DNA of 18,791 nt from JAEUKA01 sp035340095 (GCA_035340095.1 DAORGN010000083.1:1-18791); one strand, 5' to 3'. Counted from the stretch's first letter, positions 1 through 7,758 are shown. Numbers and translations: made by a program. The notes: generated by a model not told the origin, from the sequence alone.

Positions 1-1279
1 TGCGTAGCTGGCCGAGCCGGCGCAGGGTGGCGGCGTTTTCCTTGAAGTAGACGTGGCGGCAGTCGGGGGAAAAGCGGACGTCGCGGCCTCGCTGCATGAA
101 TCGGCGGCCTTGGATGTAGCCGTCGCCGACGCCGCGTCCGTAGCGTTCGGGCGGGTCGTGGGAATAGGCCAGCGTACCGTCGTCGCACAGGGCGAACATC
201 TGCTGGCCTTGGTAGTTGGTGACGATGACGGGTGGGGATTTGCCGTCGGTGGCGACCTGGCGAAGCTGCGATCCGACGTAGTACAGCACGCTGGCTTGCG
301 GCGATCCGTCCCAGTCGATGGCGCGGCAGGGCTCGCGGTCAAGGACTTGGACGTTTTGGGAATCGAGCGCAAAGGGGGGACGCAGCGGGATGCGGCGCAG
401 GCCGTCCCAGTCGCAGGTCAGCACGGCTTCGTGGGCCTGGTCGATGCCGACGATGGCGCCGTCGGGGGATACGCGAACACCCAGGTAGGTCGAACGCTGG
501 GTATCTACGCCGTAGAGCAGGAGCATGCCGTCGACATCAACGAACAGCTCGCCGCGGTGGGATGGGGCGGCCCAGTACAAGATGCCCAGGTCGACGTTCT
601 GACCGCTGTCGAGGTAGTACGCGCGGGTGACGATGTCGCCGCCGAGGATGAAGACGACGCGCTCGTCTTGATCGAAGCCGAGCGGACCTTGGCCCCAGGC
701 GGGCTCGGCTTGGCTTGGCCAGGGCAGGACTTTGTGAACGACGGTGCCGTCGGGTTTGCGGCGCAGCACATCCATGCCGAGGTTGTCGCGGCTCGATCCA
801 TAGGCGAGCAGGGAGCTGTTGCCACAGAGCAGCCGGATTTTGTCGGCAGGCTGGACCAGCGCGGTGAAGGGTCCGTCGGCGGGTCTATCGGGGCGGTGCA
901 AAAAGAGCTGCGGAAAGTCAAAGGCGCCGCCAAGCTGGGCGGTACAAAAGCCGCGGGCCGGGGCCGGCGGGAACGCGACGACGCGCTCGGGCAGCTCGGA
1001 CAGTGGATAGGGCGGCACCAGCGACTGGACCGAAACCGTGCCAATCACCGGATCGTCGGCAGGATCGGGCTCTGGGCTGACCAGCGCCAGGTGGGCGGTG
1101 TTGTTTTCACCGAGCAGCGTGTGCGTCGCCCGCAGTCGCCCGACCATTGGCAGCAGCTTGACCAACGCTTGCGGCCCGTCTACCCGTGTCACCGCCAGCA
1201 GCTCTTCGCCCGAAAGCTCCGAGCAGGCGCCGACTAGACCCAGCCATAGCAGCAAGCCATAAGCTGTGAATTTCCCCAC
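1..1279 (-). CDS. Outer-membrane lipoprotein with beta-propeller-like repeats (partial, C-terminus beyond window)
   Basis: The reading frame stays open for 426 codons from a GTG at 1279 to the window edge, so the C-terminus is missing. The N-terminus is a lipoprotein signal: MGK, a hydrophobic run, then the lipobox VGAC with Cys19. Ser follows the Cys, which by the usual +2 rule favours the outer membrane. A GGGGGA purine run lies about 8 nt before the GTG and decides the start. The mature part repeats short beta-strand blocks with SPDG/SPDC turns (VSPDGAIVG; FSPDCRHVYF near the edge), as in TolB/WD40-like (PD40) propellers. Such proteins usually bind partners or polysaccharides; no catalytic motif is visible. 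Codons end mostly in C, opposite to the G-ending plus-strand genes. It is transcribed divergently from the EVE-domain gene. Coding status and lipoprotein nature are firm; the propeller assignment is likely; the function is unknown. Confidence 0.8.
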   Translation of the reverse strand, partial: MGKFTAYGLLLWLGLVGACSELSGEELLAVTRVDGPQALVKLLPMVGRLRATHTLLGENNTAHLALVSPEPDPADDPVIGTVSVQSLVPPYPLSELPERVVAFPPAPARGFCTAQLGGAFDFPQLFLHRPDRPADGPFTALVQPADKIRLLCGNSSLLAYGSSRDNLGMDVLRRKPDGTVVHKVLPWPSQAEPAWGQGPLGFDQDERVVFILGGDIVTRAYYLDSGQNVDLGILYWAAPSHRGELFVDVDGMLLLYGVDTQRSTYLGVRVSPDGAIVGIDQAHEAVLTCDWDGLRRIPLRPPFALDSQNVQVLDREPCRAIDWDGSPQASVLYYVGSQLRQVATDGKSPPVIVTNYQGQQMFALCDDGTLAYSHDPPERYGRGVGDGYIQGRRFMQRGRDVRFSPDCRHVYFKENAATLRRLGQLR

Positions 1280-1299
1280 AGAAATTGTCCCCCGCGCCC

Positions 1300-1328
1300 A
1301 TTGTAAACGGCTTTTCCCAAACCGGGAA
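1300..1328 (-). promoter_or_regulatory. Candidate promoter for the lipoprotein gene
   Basis: On the minus strand a TACAAT -10 (1305-1300, five of six consensus bases) lies 17 bp downstream of TTCCCG (1328-1323, three of six). It would start transcription about 14 nt before the GTG at 1279. The -10 is good and the -35 is weak. It sits in the 76-bp divergent gap shared with the EVE gene. Confidence 0.3.
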
Positions 1329-1355
1329 TGGGGGCGGGTTTAGTATCGGGCGGCG

Positions 1356-1856
1356 ATGAAACCGAACTTCTTTTTGGTCAAGAGCGAGCCGTACAAATAC
1401 GCTTTTTCGAAGCTGGTCAGCCAGGGACGGACGACCTGGGATGGCGTGCGCAACTTTGAAGCCCGCAACAACCTGCGGAGCATGCGGGAAGGCGACCTGC
1501 TGCTGTTTTATCACTCGAATGAAGGCAAAGAAGTCGTCGGTGTCGCCACAGTGGTAAAGACCGCGTATCCCGATCCCACTGCGCCGGGGGAAGACTGGTC
1601 GGTGGTCGACGTCGCCCCGGTCTGTGCGCTACGTTCTTCTGTGACCCTTTCGATGATTCGCAGCGAACCGCGTCTTGCCAACATCGCGCTGCTTCGTCGC
1701 AGCCGCTTGTCGGTGGTGCCGGTGACAGCAGACGAATTTTCCGTCGTGCTGGAGCTGGGCCAGACCGATGTGCCGGGGATATCGCCCGCCGTGCGCAGCG
1801 CCAAAAAAACGGCTCGTCGCAAAACTCCCAGTCAAGAGGCAGAAGGCCGTCCATGA
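1356..1856 (+). CDS. EVE-domain protein (thymocyte nuclear protein 1-like)
   Basis: This 166-residue protein matches the small single-domain EVE family. It opens with the family pattern FFLVKSEP, then has a TTWDGVRNFEARNNLR block, MREGDLLLFYHS near residues 44-55, and a VVGVATVVK strand followed by a YPDPT turn. EVE is a PUA-like fold that forms an aromatic pocket for modified bases; family members are linked to recognition of methylated or otherwise modified nucleic acid, sometimes in restriction contexts. No nuclease or methylase neighbour is present, so a defence role is not supported here. The last 20 residues are basic and charged and probably extend beyond the fold. No strong Shine-Dalgarno precedes the ATG. 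The stop overlaps the start of the next gene (ATGA), so the two are probably translationally coupled. Confidence 0.9.
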   Translation: MKPNFFLVKSEPYKYAFSKLVSQGRTTWDGVRNFEARNNLRSMREGDLLLFYHSNEGKEVVGVATVVKTAYPDPTAPGEDWSVVDVAPVCALRSSVTLSMIRSEPRLANIALLRRSRLSVVPVTADEFSVVLELGQTDVPGISPAVRSAKKTARRKTPSQEAEGRP

Positions 1857-4393
1857 ACCACACGAGCGCCCAAACGCCTTCCGGTCTGAATGAACGCGAA
1901 GCCAAGGCGCGGCTTGCCCGCTTTGGCAAAAACGAGCTGTCGGGGCAAGAAGGGCCGTCGTTTTGGCGCACGCTGCTTTCCGTCCTGACGGAGCCGATGC
2001 TGCTTCTGCTCGGGGCGTGCGGTGGGCTGTATCTGCTTTTGGGCGACCGCGGCGAAGCGGGGCTTTTGTTTTCGTTTGTCGGGTTGGTCGTCGCGATTAC
2101 GCTCTGGCAAGAGCGGCGTACCGAACGAGCGGTGGCGGCGCTGCGCAGCATGCAAAGTCCGCGTGCCCAGGTGGTGCGCGACGGTGTTTCGCAGAGCATT
2201 GCCGCCAGCGAGGTGGTGCCTGGGGATTTGCTGGTGCTGTCCGAAGGCGTGCGGGTGGCGGCGGACGCGATCTTGCGCAGCGGTCAGAACGTGGTCTGTG
2301 ATGAATCGCTGCTGACGGGCGAGAGCGTGCCGGTGCGCAAAGTCAGCGTGCAAGGTGAAGCGGCGTCGGCTCGTCCTGGCGGTGACGATCTGCCGCAGCT
2401 TTACATGGGGACGATGGTGGTGCGGGGCGAAGGCGTGGCCGAAGTGGTGGCGACGGGGCTTTCGACCGAGGTGGGCAAGATCGGCAAAGCGCTGGCGGAA
2501 ATCGAGCCGCCCAAGACGCCGCTCGATCTGGAAATGAAGCGGCTGGTGCGCGGCATGGCCACGCTGGGCGTCGCGATGTGCGTGCTGGTGGTGCTGCTGC
2601 GCGGTCTTTTGTATCGGCAGTGGGTGCAGGGGCTTTTGGCGGGCCTGGCGATGGCGATGTCGGTGCTGCCGGAAGAACTGCCGATGATCCTGACGGTGTT
2701 TCTGTCGCTGGGGGCGTGGCGAATCGCGCACAGCAACGTGCTTTTGCGGCGGCCTGGGGTGATAGAAGCGCTGGGGGCGGCCACCGTGCTGTGCACCGAC
2801 AAGACTGGGACGCTGACCCAGAACCGGATGACGGTGGCCAGGCTGTGCTGCGGCGGGGTGGATCATCTTGTGACGGGCTTGCCGACCCCGCTGCCGGGGG
2901 ATGTGGAGAGGCTCTTGCGGGCGGCGAAGCTGGCGAGTCCGACGGCGCCAAACGACCCGATGGAACAGGCGATCGTCGCGCTAAGCGCTGAGCGCCGGAT
3001 TGTGGCTGACGGAAGCGGGCCTTGTCTGCGCGAATATCCGCTTTCGCCGACGCTGCTCGCGGTGACGCGCGCCTATGAACAGGGCAGTGGGCATGTCCTT
3101 TTTTGCAAAGGCGCGCCGGAAGCACTGGCCACGCTGTGTGCGCTGTCTGCCGATGAACACGCGGCGCTTTCGAAACAAGTCGAGGCGCTGGCGCAAGCGG
3201 GCCTGCGGGTGCTGGCGGTTGGGCAGGCCGATGTCGGCGCACAGCTTCCCGATGTTCCGTCCGCGGTTCGTTTTTCGCTGCTGGGACTTTTGGCGTTTTT
3301 GGACCCGCTGCGTCCCGAAGTGCCGCAAGCGGTGGCCGACTGCCGGCGCGCCGGGGTGCGGGTGCTGATGATCACGGGGGACTATCCGGCGACGGCGCTG
3401 GCGATTGCCGGGCAGGCGGGTCTTGATGTGACGCACGGTGTTTTGTCGGGGCCCGAGATGGCTGCACTGTCCGACGAGTCGCTGCGCGAGCGAGTGGCCC
3501 ATGTGTCGGTGTTTGCGCGGATGGTGCCCGAGCAAAAGCTGCGGCTGGTCAAAGCACTCAAAGACCTGGGCGCGATTGCGGCGATGACTGGCGATGGGGT
3601 AAACGATGCGCCGGCGCTGAAAGCGGCGCACATCGGGATTTCGATGGGCAAGCGGGGCACCGACGTCGCGCGTGAGGCATCGGCGCTGGTCTTGGCCGAC
3701 GACAACTTCGCTTCGATCGTGGCGGCGATGCGGCTTGGGCGACGGATCTTCGACAACTTGCGCAAGGCGGTGGCGTATACGTTCGCGATCCATGTGCCGA
3801 TCGCCGGACTGTCGCTCTTGTCGCCGCTTTTGGGCTGGCCGCTGATTCTTTTGCCGTCGCACATCGCGGTGCTCGAAATGATCATCGATCCCTCGTGTGG
3901 GCTGATTTTTGAAGGCAGCGCCGAAGAAGCCCACATCATGGATCGTCCGCCGCGTCCGGTCGGCCAATCGATGGTGACGGGGCGGGTGCTGCTTTTGTCG
4001 ATCGTGCAGGGGTTTTTGGTGCTGCTTGGCTGCGCCTTTGCGTATTACCTGGCTGCGCAGCGAGGCTACCCGGCAGAGCGACTGCGGGCGATGGTGTTTT
4101 CGACGCTGGTGTTCGCCAACCTGGGGCTTATCGTGGTCAGTCGATCGTGGACGGAATCGGCGCTGCGGACGCTGTGGAAAGGCGGGGCGGTGCTGTGGAC
4201 GCTGATTTTGGGGACGATGGGGCTTGGGCTGCTGGTGCTGCAAGTGCCGTTTTTGCAGCGGCTGTTTTCGCTGTCGGCACTGCCGCTATCAGATGCGCTG
4301 TGGGCGCTTTCTCTGGCGACGCTGAGCGTGATTTGGTTTGAACCGGTGAAGCTGATTTGGCGACGGCGGCTGCGGGAAATGACGGTGACGTAG
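1853..4393 (+). CDS. P-type cation-transporting ATPase (P2-like, HAD family), ion specificity unknown
   Basis: This 846-residue integral membrane pump couples ATP hydrolysis to cation movement across the inner membrane. All family landmarks are present in order: the A-domain TGES loop at 155-158, the TM4 motif PEELP at 273-277, the phosphorylation motif DKTGT with Asp316, the N-domain KGAPE segment, and the hinge TGDGVND at 579-585. The C-terminal third has about six membrane segments. TM6 carries EMIIDPSC (675-682) in place of the NLVTDGLP type found in calcium pumps. The N-terminal region has the cation-ATPase pattern (LNEREAKARLARFGKNEL). There is no heavy-metal-binding domain and no CPC motif, so it is not a P1B pump. 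Length is normal. A GAAGG lies 6 nt before the ATG inside the upstream gene, and the 4-bp ATGA overlap suggests coupling with the EVE protein. The exact ion cannot be read from sequence. Confidence 0.95.
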   Translation: MNHTSAQTPSGLNEREAKARLARFGKNELSGQEGPSFWRTLLSVLTEPMLLLLGACGGLYLLLGDRGEAGLLFSFVGLVVAITLWQERRTERAVAALRSMQSPRAQVVRDGVSQSIAASEVVPGDLLVLSEGVRVAADAILRSGQNVVCDESLLTGESVPVRKVSVQGEAASARPGGDDLPQLYMGTMVVRGEGVAEVVATGLSTEVGKIGKALAEIEPPKTPLDLEMKRLVRGMATLGVAMCVLVVLLRGLLYRQWVQGLLAGLAMAMSVLPEELPMILTVFLSLGAWRIAHSNVLLRRPGVIEALGAATVLCTDKTGTLTQNRMTVARLCCGGVDHLVTGLPTPLPGDVERLLRAAKLASPTAPNDPMEQAIVALSAERRIVADGSGPCLREYPLSPTLLAVTRAYEQGSGHVLFCKGAPEALATLCALSADEHAALSKQVEALAQAGLRVLAVGQADVGAQLPDVPSAVRFSLLGLLAFLDPLRPEVPQAVADCRRAGVRVLMITGDYPATALAIAGQAGLDVTHGVLSGPEMAALSDESLRERVAHVSVFARMVPEQKLRLVKALKDLGAIAAMTGDGVNDAPALKAAHIGISMGKRGTDVAREASALVLADDNFASIVAAMRLGRRIFDNLRKAVAYTFAIHVPIAGLSLLSPLLGWPLILLPSHIAVLEMIIDPSCGLIFEGSAEEAHIMDRPPRPVGQSMVTGRVLLLSIVQGFLVLLGCAFAYYLAAQRGYPAERLRAMVFSTLVFANLGLIVVSRSWTESALRTLWKGGAVLWTLILGTMGLGLLVLQVPFLQRLFSLSALPLSDALWALSLATLSVIWFEPVKLIWRRRLREMTVT

Positions 4394-4432
4394 CGGCGTC
4401 TTGGGCGGCCAAGGGAAAAAGCAGAGCAGGCG

Positions 4433-5839
4433 ATGCTGAACCAAATCCAAGAGTTTGTGGCGCTGTTGCGCAAAAATGGCGTGCCGGCCTCGACGGCAGA
4501 GCTGCTTGATGCAGTGTCGGCGCTGTCGCTTGTGGGGATGGACGATCCGCAGCTTGTGCGGGCGGTGTTAAAGACGTGTCTTGTGAAGCGGGCCGAGGAC
4601 GAGAGCCGCTTTGACGATCTGTTCGGGCTGTTTTTTTTCCGCGCGGCGGACGTGCTTTCGTCGTCGCCGGATGCGCCGCTGGCGGTGGCTTTGGCCCAAG
4701 CGGGTTTTTCGGAGGAACAAATCGAGCGAGCGATGGCGGCACTGGCGACGGAAGCAGCGCGGCTTGATCCGACGGCACGGCTTGGGCTTGGGCTGCGACG
4801 GGTGGGGCTTGATTTGCTGCTGCGGCTGTCGGGGCTGCGGATCGATGTGTCGCGGATGCAAAGCTCGCTGCAAATCGGCTATTTCACCCAAGGGCTTATC
4901 GATCAGCTTGGGTTTCGCCAGGCCGAGTCGGAGCTGCGCGGGCTGATGAACCGGCTGTCGCCCGAGCTTGGGCCCGAGCTTGCGCAGACGGTGCTTCGGC
5001 AGGCGGAACAGAACCTGTGGCAGCTCCGCGGCGCCCTGCGTGGCGAAGTCCAGCGTGCGTTTGAAAAGCAGAACCTGCGCTTTGCCGAGACGCAGCGCAG
5101 TGAGCTGTTGTCGCAAAAACCACTGTCGCAGCTATCAGCACACGAGCTGGCGCTTCTTCGGCAGCAAGTGGTGCGGCTGGCCGACAAGCTGAAAACCCAA
5201 CAGCGCGACAAACCGCAGCGGCAGCAGAAGGGTCGGCTCGACATGCGGCGGACGCTGCGAGCGGCGCTGTCGTCGGGGGGAATTCCGTTTCGGCTGCGTT
5301 TTCGGACCAAACATCCGCACAAGCCGCGGCTAGTCATTTTGTGTGACATCTCGGATTCGGTCCGTCAGGTCGCGCGCTTTATGCTGCAGCTTGCGTACAC
5401 GCTGCAAGAGCGGTTTTCGAAGGTGCGATCATTTGTGTTTGTGTCGGATCTGGGCGACGCGACCGAGCTGTTTGAAAGCAACGAAATCGAGCGTGCCGTC
5501 GAGAAAACCTATTCCGGGGCCATCGTCAGCGTGGCGTCGAACTCGAACTACGGACGGGCGCTGCGGCAGTTTGTCGAAAAACACCTGGACGCCGTGACCT
5601 CGCGGACGACGGTGATTGTGATTGGGGACGGGCGATCGAACTACTTTCCGTCCGAAGCCTGGGCGCTGGCCCGGGTCAAAGCGCGGGCGCGGCACGTCCT
5701 GTGGCTCAATCCCGAGCAGCCGTCGTCGTGGTCATTCGGCGACAGCGCAATGCGCGACTATCTGCCCCACGTCAGCCGGGCCGAAACGGTCACGAACCTA
5801 CAGTCGCTCCGGCGCGTGATTGATGAGCTTCTGCTGTAG
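4433..5839 (+). CDS. CoxE-like VWA-domain protein
   Basis: This 468-residue cytoplasmic protein has an alpha-helical N-terminal part (about 1-290, Gln/Arg/Leu-rich near 170-280) and a C-terminal von Willebrand factor A domain. The VWA domain begins LVILCDISDSV, giving a complete MIDAS motif DxSxS at Asp305, Ser307 and Ser309, and ends with VIVIGDGRSNY and HVLWLNPE, which is typical of the CoxE/YehP-type VWA group. These proteins usually act with a MoxR-type AAA+ ATPase as metal-dependent chaperones that mature enzymes or insert cofactors. No MoxR gene is in the window, which is unusual. It starts 39 bp after the ATPase gene with only a weak ribosome-binding site, consistent with being last in that operon, and a terminator-like hairpin follows. 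The family call is firm; the target is unknown. Confidence 0.9.
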   Translation: MLNQIQEFVALLRKNGVPASTAELLDAVSALSLVGMDDPQLVRAVLKTCLVKRAEDESRFDDLFGLFFFRAADVLSSSPDAPLAVALAQAGFSEEQIERAMAALATEAARLDPTARLGLGLRRVGLDLLLRLSGLRIDVSRMQSSLQIGYFTQGLIDQLGFRQAESELRGLMNRLSPELGPELAQTVLRQAEQNLWQLRGALRGEVQRAFEKQNLRFAETQRSELLSQKPLSQLSAHELALLRQQVVRLADKLKTQQRDKPQRQQKGRLDMRRTLRAALSSGGIPFRLRFRTKHPHKPRLVILCDISDSVRQVARFMLQLAYTLQERFSKVRSFVFVSDLGDATELFESNEIERAVEKTYSGAIVSVASNSNYGRALRQFVEKHLDAVTSRTTVIVIGDGRSNYFPSEAWALARVKARARHVLWLNPEQPSSWSFGDSAMRDYLPHVSRAETVTNLQSLRRVIDELLL

Positions 5840-5872
5840 GTCTGGCCGGCAAATGATGACATAAAAACGTGT

Positions 5873-5898
5873 AAGCCCGTTTACTTGCGGGTTTTTTT
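5873..5898 (+). terminator. Intrinsic terminator after the VWA gene
   Basis: A 7-bp stem (AAGCCCG pairing with CGGGTTT, one G-T pair) with an 8-nt loop runs straight into a seven-T tract at 5892-5898. It lies 34 bp after the VWA stop and before the secreted-protein gene, so it separates the two transcription units. Confidence 0.7.
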
Positions 5899-5909
5899 GG
5901 CGGTATGAT
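5881..5909 (+). promoter_or_regulatory. Candidate promoter for the secreted-protein gene
   Basis: TATGAT at 5904-5909 matches the -10 consensus in five of six positions. The 17-bp-spaced -35 is TTACTT at 5881-5886 (three of six) and lies within the preceding terminator hairpin. It would give a leader of roughly 45 nt. The -10 is good and the -35 is poor. Confidence 0.3.
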
Positions 5910-5959
5910 CGGGCCGGGGGATCCTGTCTCGCTTGAGCGAGTGGCCCCCGAGGCTCCCA

Positions 5960-7192
5960 ATGCCCCAAGCCACAGACCACGTTGCGCATCGTTGTGTTTC
6001 GTCCCGGTCGTTTGCCAAGCAACGGCTTTTTGCCACGCTGTTTTTGGCACTTGCACCACTCCTCTTTGCAAGCTCAGACGGTGGTGCGCAGGTTCGTGCC
6101 GGCAAGGCAGAAGCTCCTGCGATCGTCGCGGTGGCACCCATGGCCGTGCAGGCGGCGGTGGTCCCACAGGCGACCGCAGCGACGCCCGGCAGCACGGGCA
6201 CGCCAGCTTCGGGGACCGCGCAGGTGGTGGTTGCTTCCGGCAGCTCGCCTGCCATTACACCGGTCAGCCCGGCGTGGACCGATACGCTCAACAAGATCGT
6301 GCCCGATCCGCCGCCGCCGCACCTGGTCCGCGGCACGCACTATGTGATCTCAAATGAAGATCGCCACGATCTGTGGCTAAAGACGGTGCAGGGCAAAGGC
6401 GGCGCGTACTTGGGCGTCGGCACCGACCAAAACTACGTGCTGGCCGGCTGGCAAAAACCGGAACTGATGGTGCTGTTTGACTTCGATCAAGTCGTCGTCA
6501 ACCTGCACTACGTCTATCGGGTGTTTTTCATCAGCGCCGGCACCATCGACGAGTTTAAGTCGCTGTGGGAAGTGAAAAACGAAGCGACGGCGATGAAGCT
6601 TCTTACCGACGCCTATCCGCATCCCAAACAGCGTGCGGCGGTTGTCGAAGCCTACAAGATGTCGCGCGGATCGGTGCTGGCACGCTTTCGCAAAGTGCTG
6701 GGCATCTACAAAGTGCACAACATTCGCTGCTTCCTCGACGACCAAAGCCAGTACGATCACTTGGCGCAGCTGTTCCGGACCGGGCGCGTCGTGATGGTTC
6801 GCGGCGATTTGACCGTCGGTGGAAGCCTGTCGAGCATTGCGTCCGCGCTGCAAGGCATCGGCGTCAAGCTCAGCGTGCTGTATCTGTCGAACGCCGAGCG
6901 GTACTGGACGTACACCGATGGTTTCCGCAAGAGCATCACCGCGCTGCCGTTTGGCGACGATGCGACGGTGATAAGGACGCGGGCCCGACCGAACGGCGTC
7001 TACATGTATGTGGTGCAGGATGCCAAAAACTTCCTCGAGTGGGTCAGGCATCCGAAAGTGAACACGGTCTATCAAGTGACCCACAGCATGGACCCCGATC
7101 CCAATCCGGGGCTGTATTACATCCGGAAAAGTCCCGCGATCGCGGTGCCCAGCGTGCCGCACCCACCGTTTGCCCATCTCAAAGCCAACTAG
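5960..7192 (+). CDS. Secreted protein of unknown function with Rossmann-like motifs
   Basis: From the ATG at 5960 the product is 410 residues. GAGG at 5950-5953, 6 nt upstream, favours this start over an in-frame TTG at 5933. A basic segment (SFAKQR) and a hydrophobic run (LFATLFLALAPLLFA) form a signal peptide. An Ala/Val/Pro/Thr-rich spacer covers about 45-105. The conserved-looking domain follows: YVISNEDRH (128-136), YLGVGTDQNY (150-159), LFDFDQVVVNLH (172-183), a basic helical middle, VMVRGDL (278-284), LYLSNAERYW (307-316) and GVYMYVVQDAKNF. The glycine-rich loop followed by an acidic strand end resembles a nucleotide- or SAM-binding Rossmann fold. From memory, and unverified, it resembles a myxobacterial family catalogued as DUF7790. 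It is odd for an exported protein to keep such motifs. No function is assigned. It precedes the cytochrome gene by 131 bp. Confidence 0.75.
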   Translation: MPQATDHVAHRCVSSRSFAKQRLFATLFLALAPLLFASSDGGAQVRAGKAEAPAIVAVAPMAVQAAVVPQATAATPGSTGTPASGTAQVVVASGSSPAITPVSPAWTDTLNKIVPDPPPPHLVRGTHYVISNEDRHDLWLKTVQGKGGAYLGVGTDQNYVLAGWQKPELMVLFDFDQVVVNLHYVYRVFFISAGTIDEFKSLWEVKNEATAMKLLTDAYPHPKQRAAVVEAYKMSRGSVLARFRKVLGIYKVHNIRCFLDDQSQYDHLAQLFRTGRVVMVRGDLTVGGSLSSIASALQGIGVKLSVLYLSNAERYWTYTDGFRKSITALPFGDDATVIRTRARPNGVYMYVVQDAKNFLEWVRHPKVNTVYQVTHSMDPDPNPGLYYIRKSPAIAVPSVPHPPFAHLKAN

Positions 7193-7323
7193 CCAAACGC
7201 AGTGGTTGTCGAGGGTCGCGCGCTCGTCGTAGCATCTTTTGCGAATAAAGCGCGTGGTCCCGCCATCGTTACGGATGGCCAACGTGCACGGCCTCTGGTT
7301 CGCAACTGAGGAGTCAGCGATCG
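7193..7323. other. Intergenic region upstream of the cytochrome gene
   Basis: This 131-bp gap holds a weak possible promoter (TTGTCG at 7206-7211, 18 bp, TAGCAT at 7230-7235, four of six matches each), a 6-bp hairpin (GCCATC at 7262-7267 and GATGGC at 7274-7279, loop of 6) without a T-tract, and a GAGGAG ribosome-binding site at 7308-7313 that fixes the start of the next gene. Nothing else stands out. Confidence 0.35.
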
Positions 7324-7677
7324 ATGGGTTTTGTCTCTCCGCTCAAAGTTCTGGGTGTTCTTGTGGTCGGTTCGATGCTGCTTGCCCCGCTGGCGAGCGC
7401 CAACTTCAAGAACCTTCAGGTATTGCCCAAGAACGTGACCAAGGGAGCGCTGATCGCGCAGATGAATGCGCAGGTGGTGGCGATCGGCAAAGACTGTACG
7501 CACTGCCACGATCCGAAAGATCCGTCGGCAGAAACGCCGATGAAAGAAAAAACGCGCGACATGATGCGGATGGTCACGGAGCTCAACACCAAGTGGCCGG
7601 GGACGATGAATCGCATCACCTGCTGGACGTGCCACCGCGGCAATCACAAACCACAAGACAAGCCCGCGGCTCCCTAA
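7324..7677 (+). CDS. Small exported diheme cytochrome c, photosynthetic reaction-centre cytochrome-like
   Basis: This 117-residue protein has a signal peptide (hydrophobic run 8-24, likely cleavage after ASA at 24-26) and two covalent heme c sites: CTHCH at 58-62 and CWTCH at 100-104. Between them lies a Met-rich helix (KEKTRDMMRMVTEL) that could supply axial Met ligands. The FKNLQVLPKNVTKGALIAQM segment ahead of the first heme is the pattern seen in the reaction-centre cytochrome c subunit family (CytoC_RC type), which also occurs in non-photosynthetic bacteria as short periplasmic electron carriers. Full reaction-centre subunits have four hemes; this protein has two, so it is a half-length version. 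No photosynthesis gene is near. GAGGAG 10 nt upstream supports the ATG. Its partners are unknown; its neighbours are a secreted protein and a membrane protein. Confidence 0.88.
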   Translation: MGFVSPLKVLGVLVVGSMLLAPLASANFKNLQVLPKNVTKGALIAQMNAQVVAIGKDCTHCHDPKDPSAETPMKEKTRDMMRMVTELNTKWPGTMNRITCWTCHRGNHKPQDKPAAP

Positions 7678-7722
7678 CATTCACTGCCCGTACATTGCGT
7701 TGGTTCTGGCGCGGACGCTCGC

Positions 7723-7758
7723 TTGGGAATCCGGCGGACTGACCGTTTGGATTCCCAA
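7723..7758. repeat. Perfect 10-bp inverted repeat
   Basis: TTGGGAATCC (7723-7732) and GGATTCCCAA (7749-7758) are exact reverse complements with a 16-bp spacer, 45 bp after the cytochrome stop and 27 bp before the likely ATG of the membrane protein. No T-tract follows, so an operator or an RNA hairpin is more likely than an intrinsic terminator. Confidence 0.7.

Noticed and set aside
53..1237. Long plus-strand frame of 394 codons
   Set aside because: It lies antisense to the lipoprotein gene, which has a lipobox, ribosome-binding site and propeller-like motifs. The Gly/Ala/Val/Asp-rich translation is what C-ending codons give on the opposite strand.
1356..1856. EVE protein as part of a defence island
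   Set aside because: No nuclease, methyltransferase, helicase or other defence gene is nearby; its neighbours are a lipoprotein and a cation pump.
2981..4243. Minus-strand frame of 420 codons rich in His, Arg and Gln
   Set aside because: It is fully antisense to the P-type ATPase catalytic and membrane regions and shows no domain; it is a high-GC shadow.
7262..7279. Hairpin GCCATC/GATGGC as a terminator
   Set aside because: The stem is only 6 bp and no T-tract follows, so it does not meet the requirements for an intrinsic terminator.
7324..7677. Evidence for phototrophy
   Set aside because: The cytochrome family also occurs in non-phototrophs, the protein has only two hemes, and no reaction-centre, pigment or antenna gene is present.
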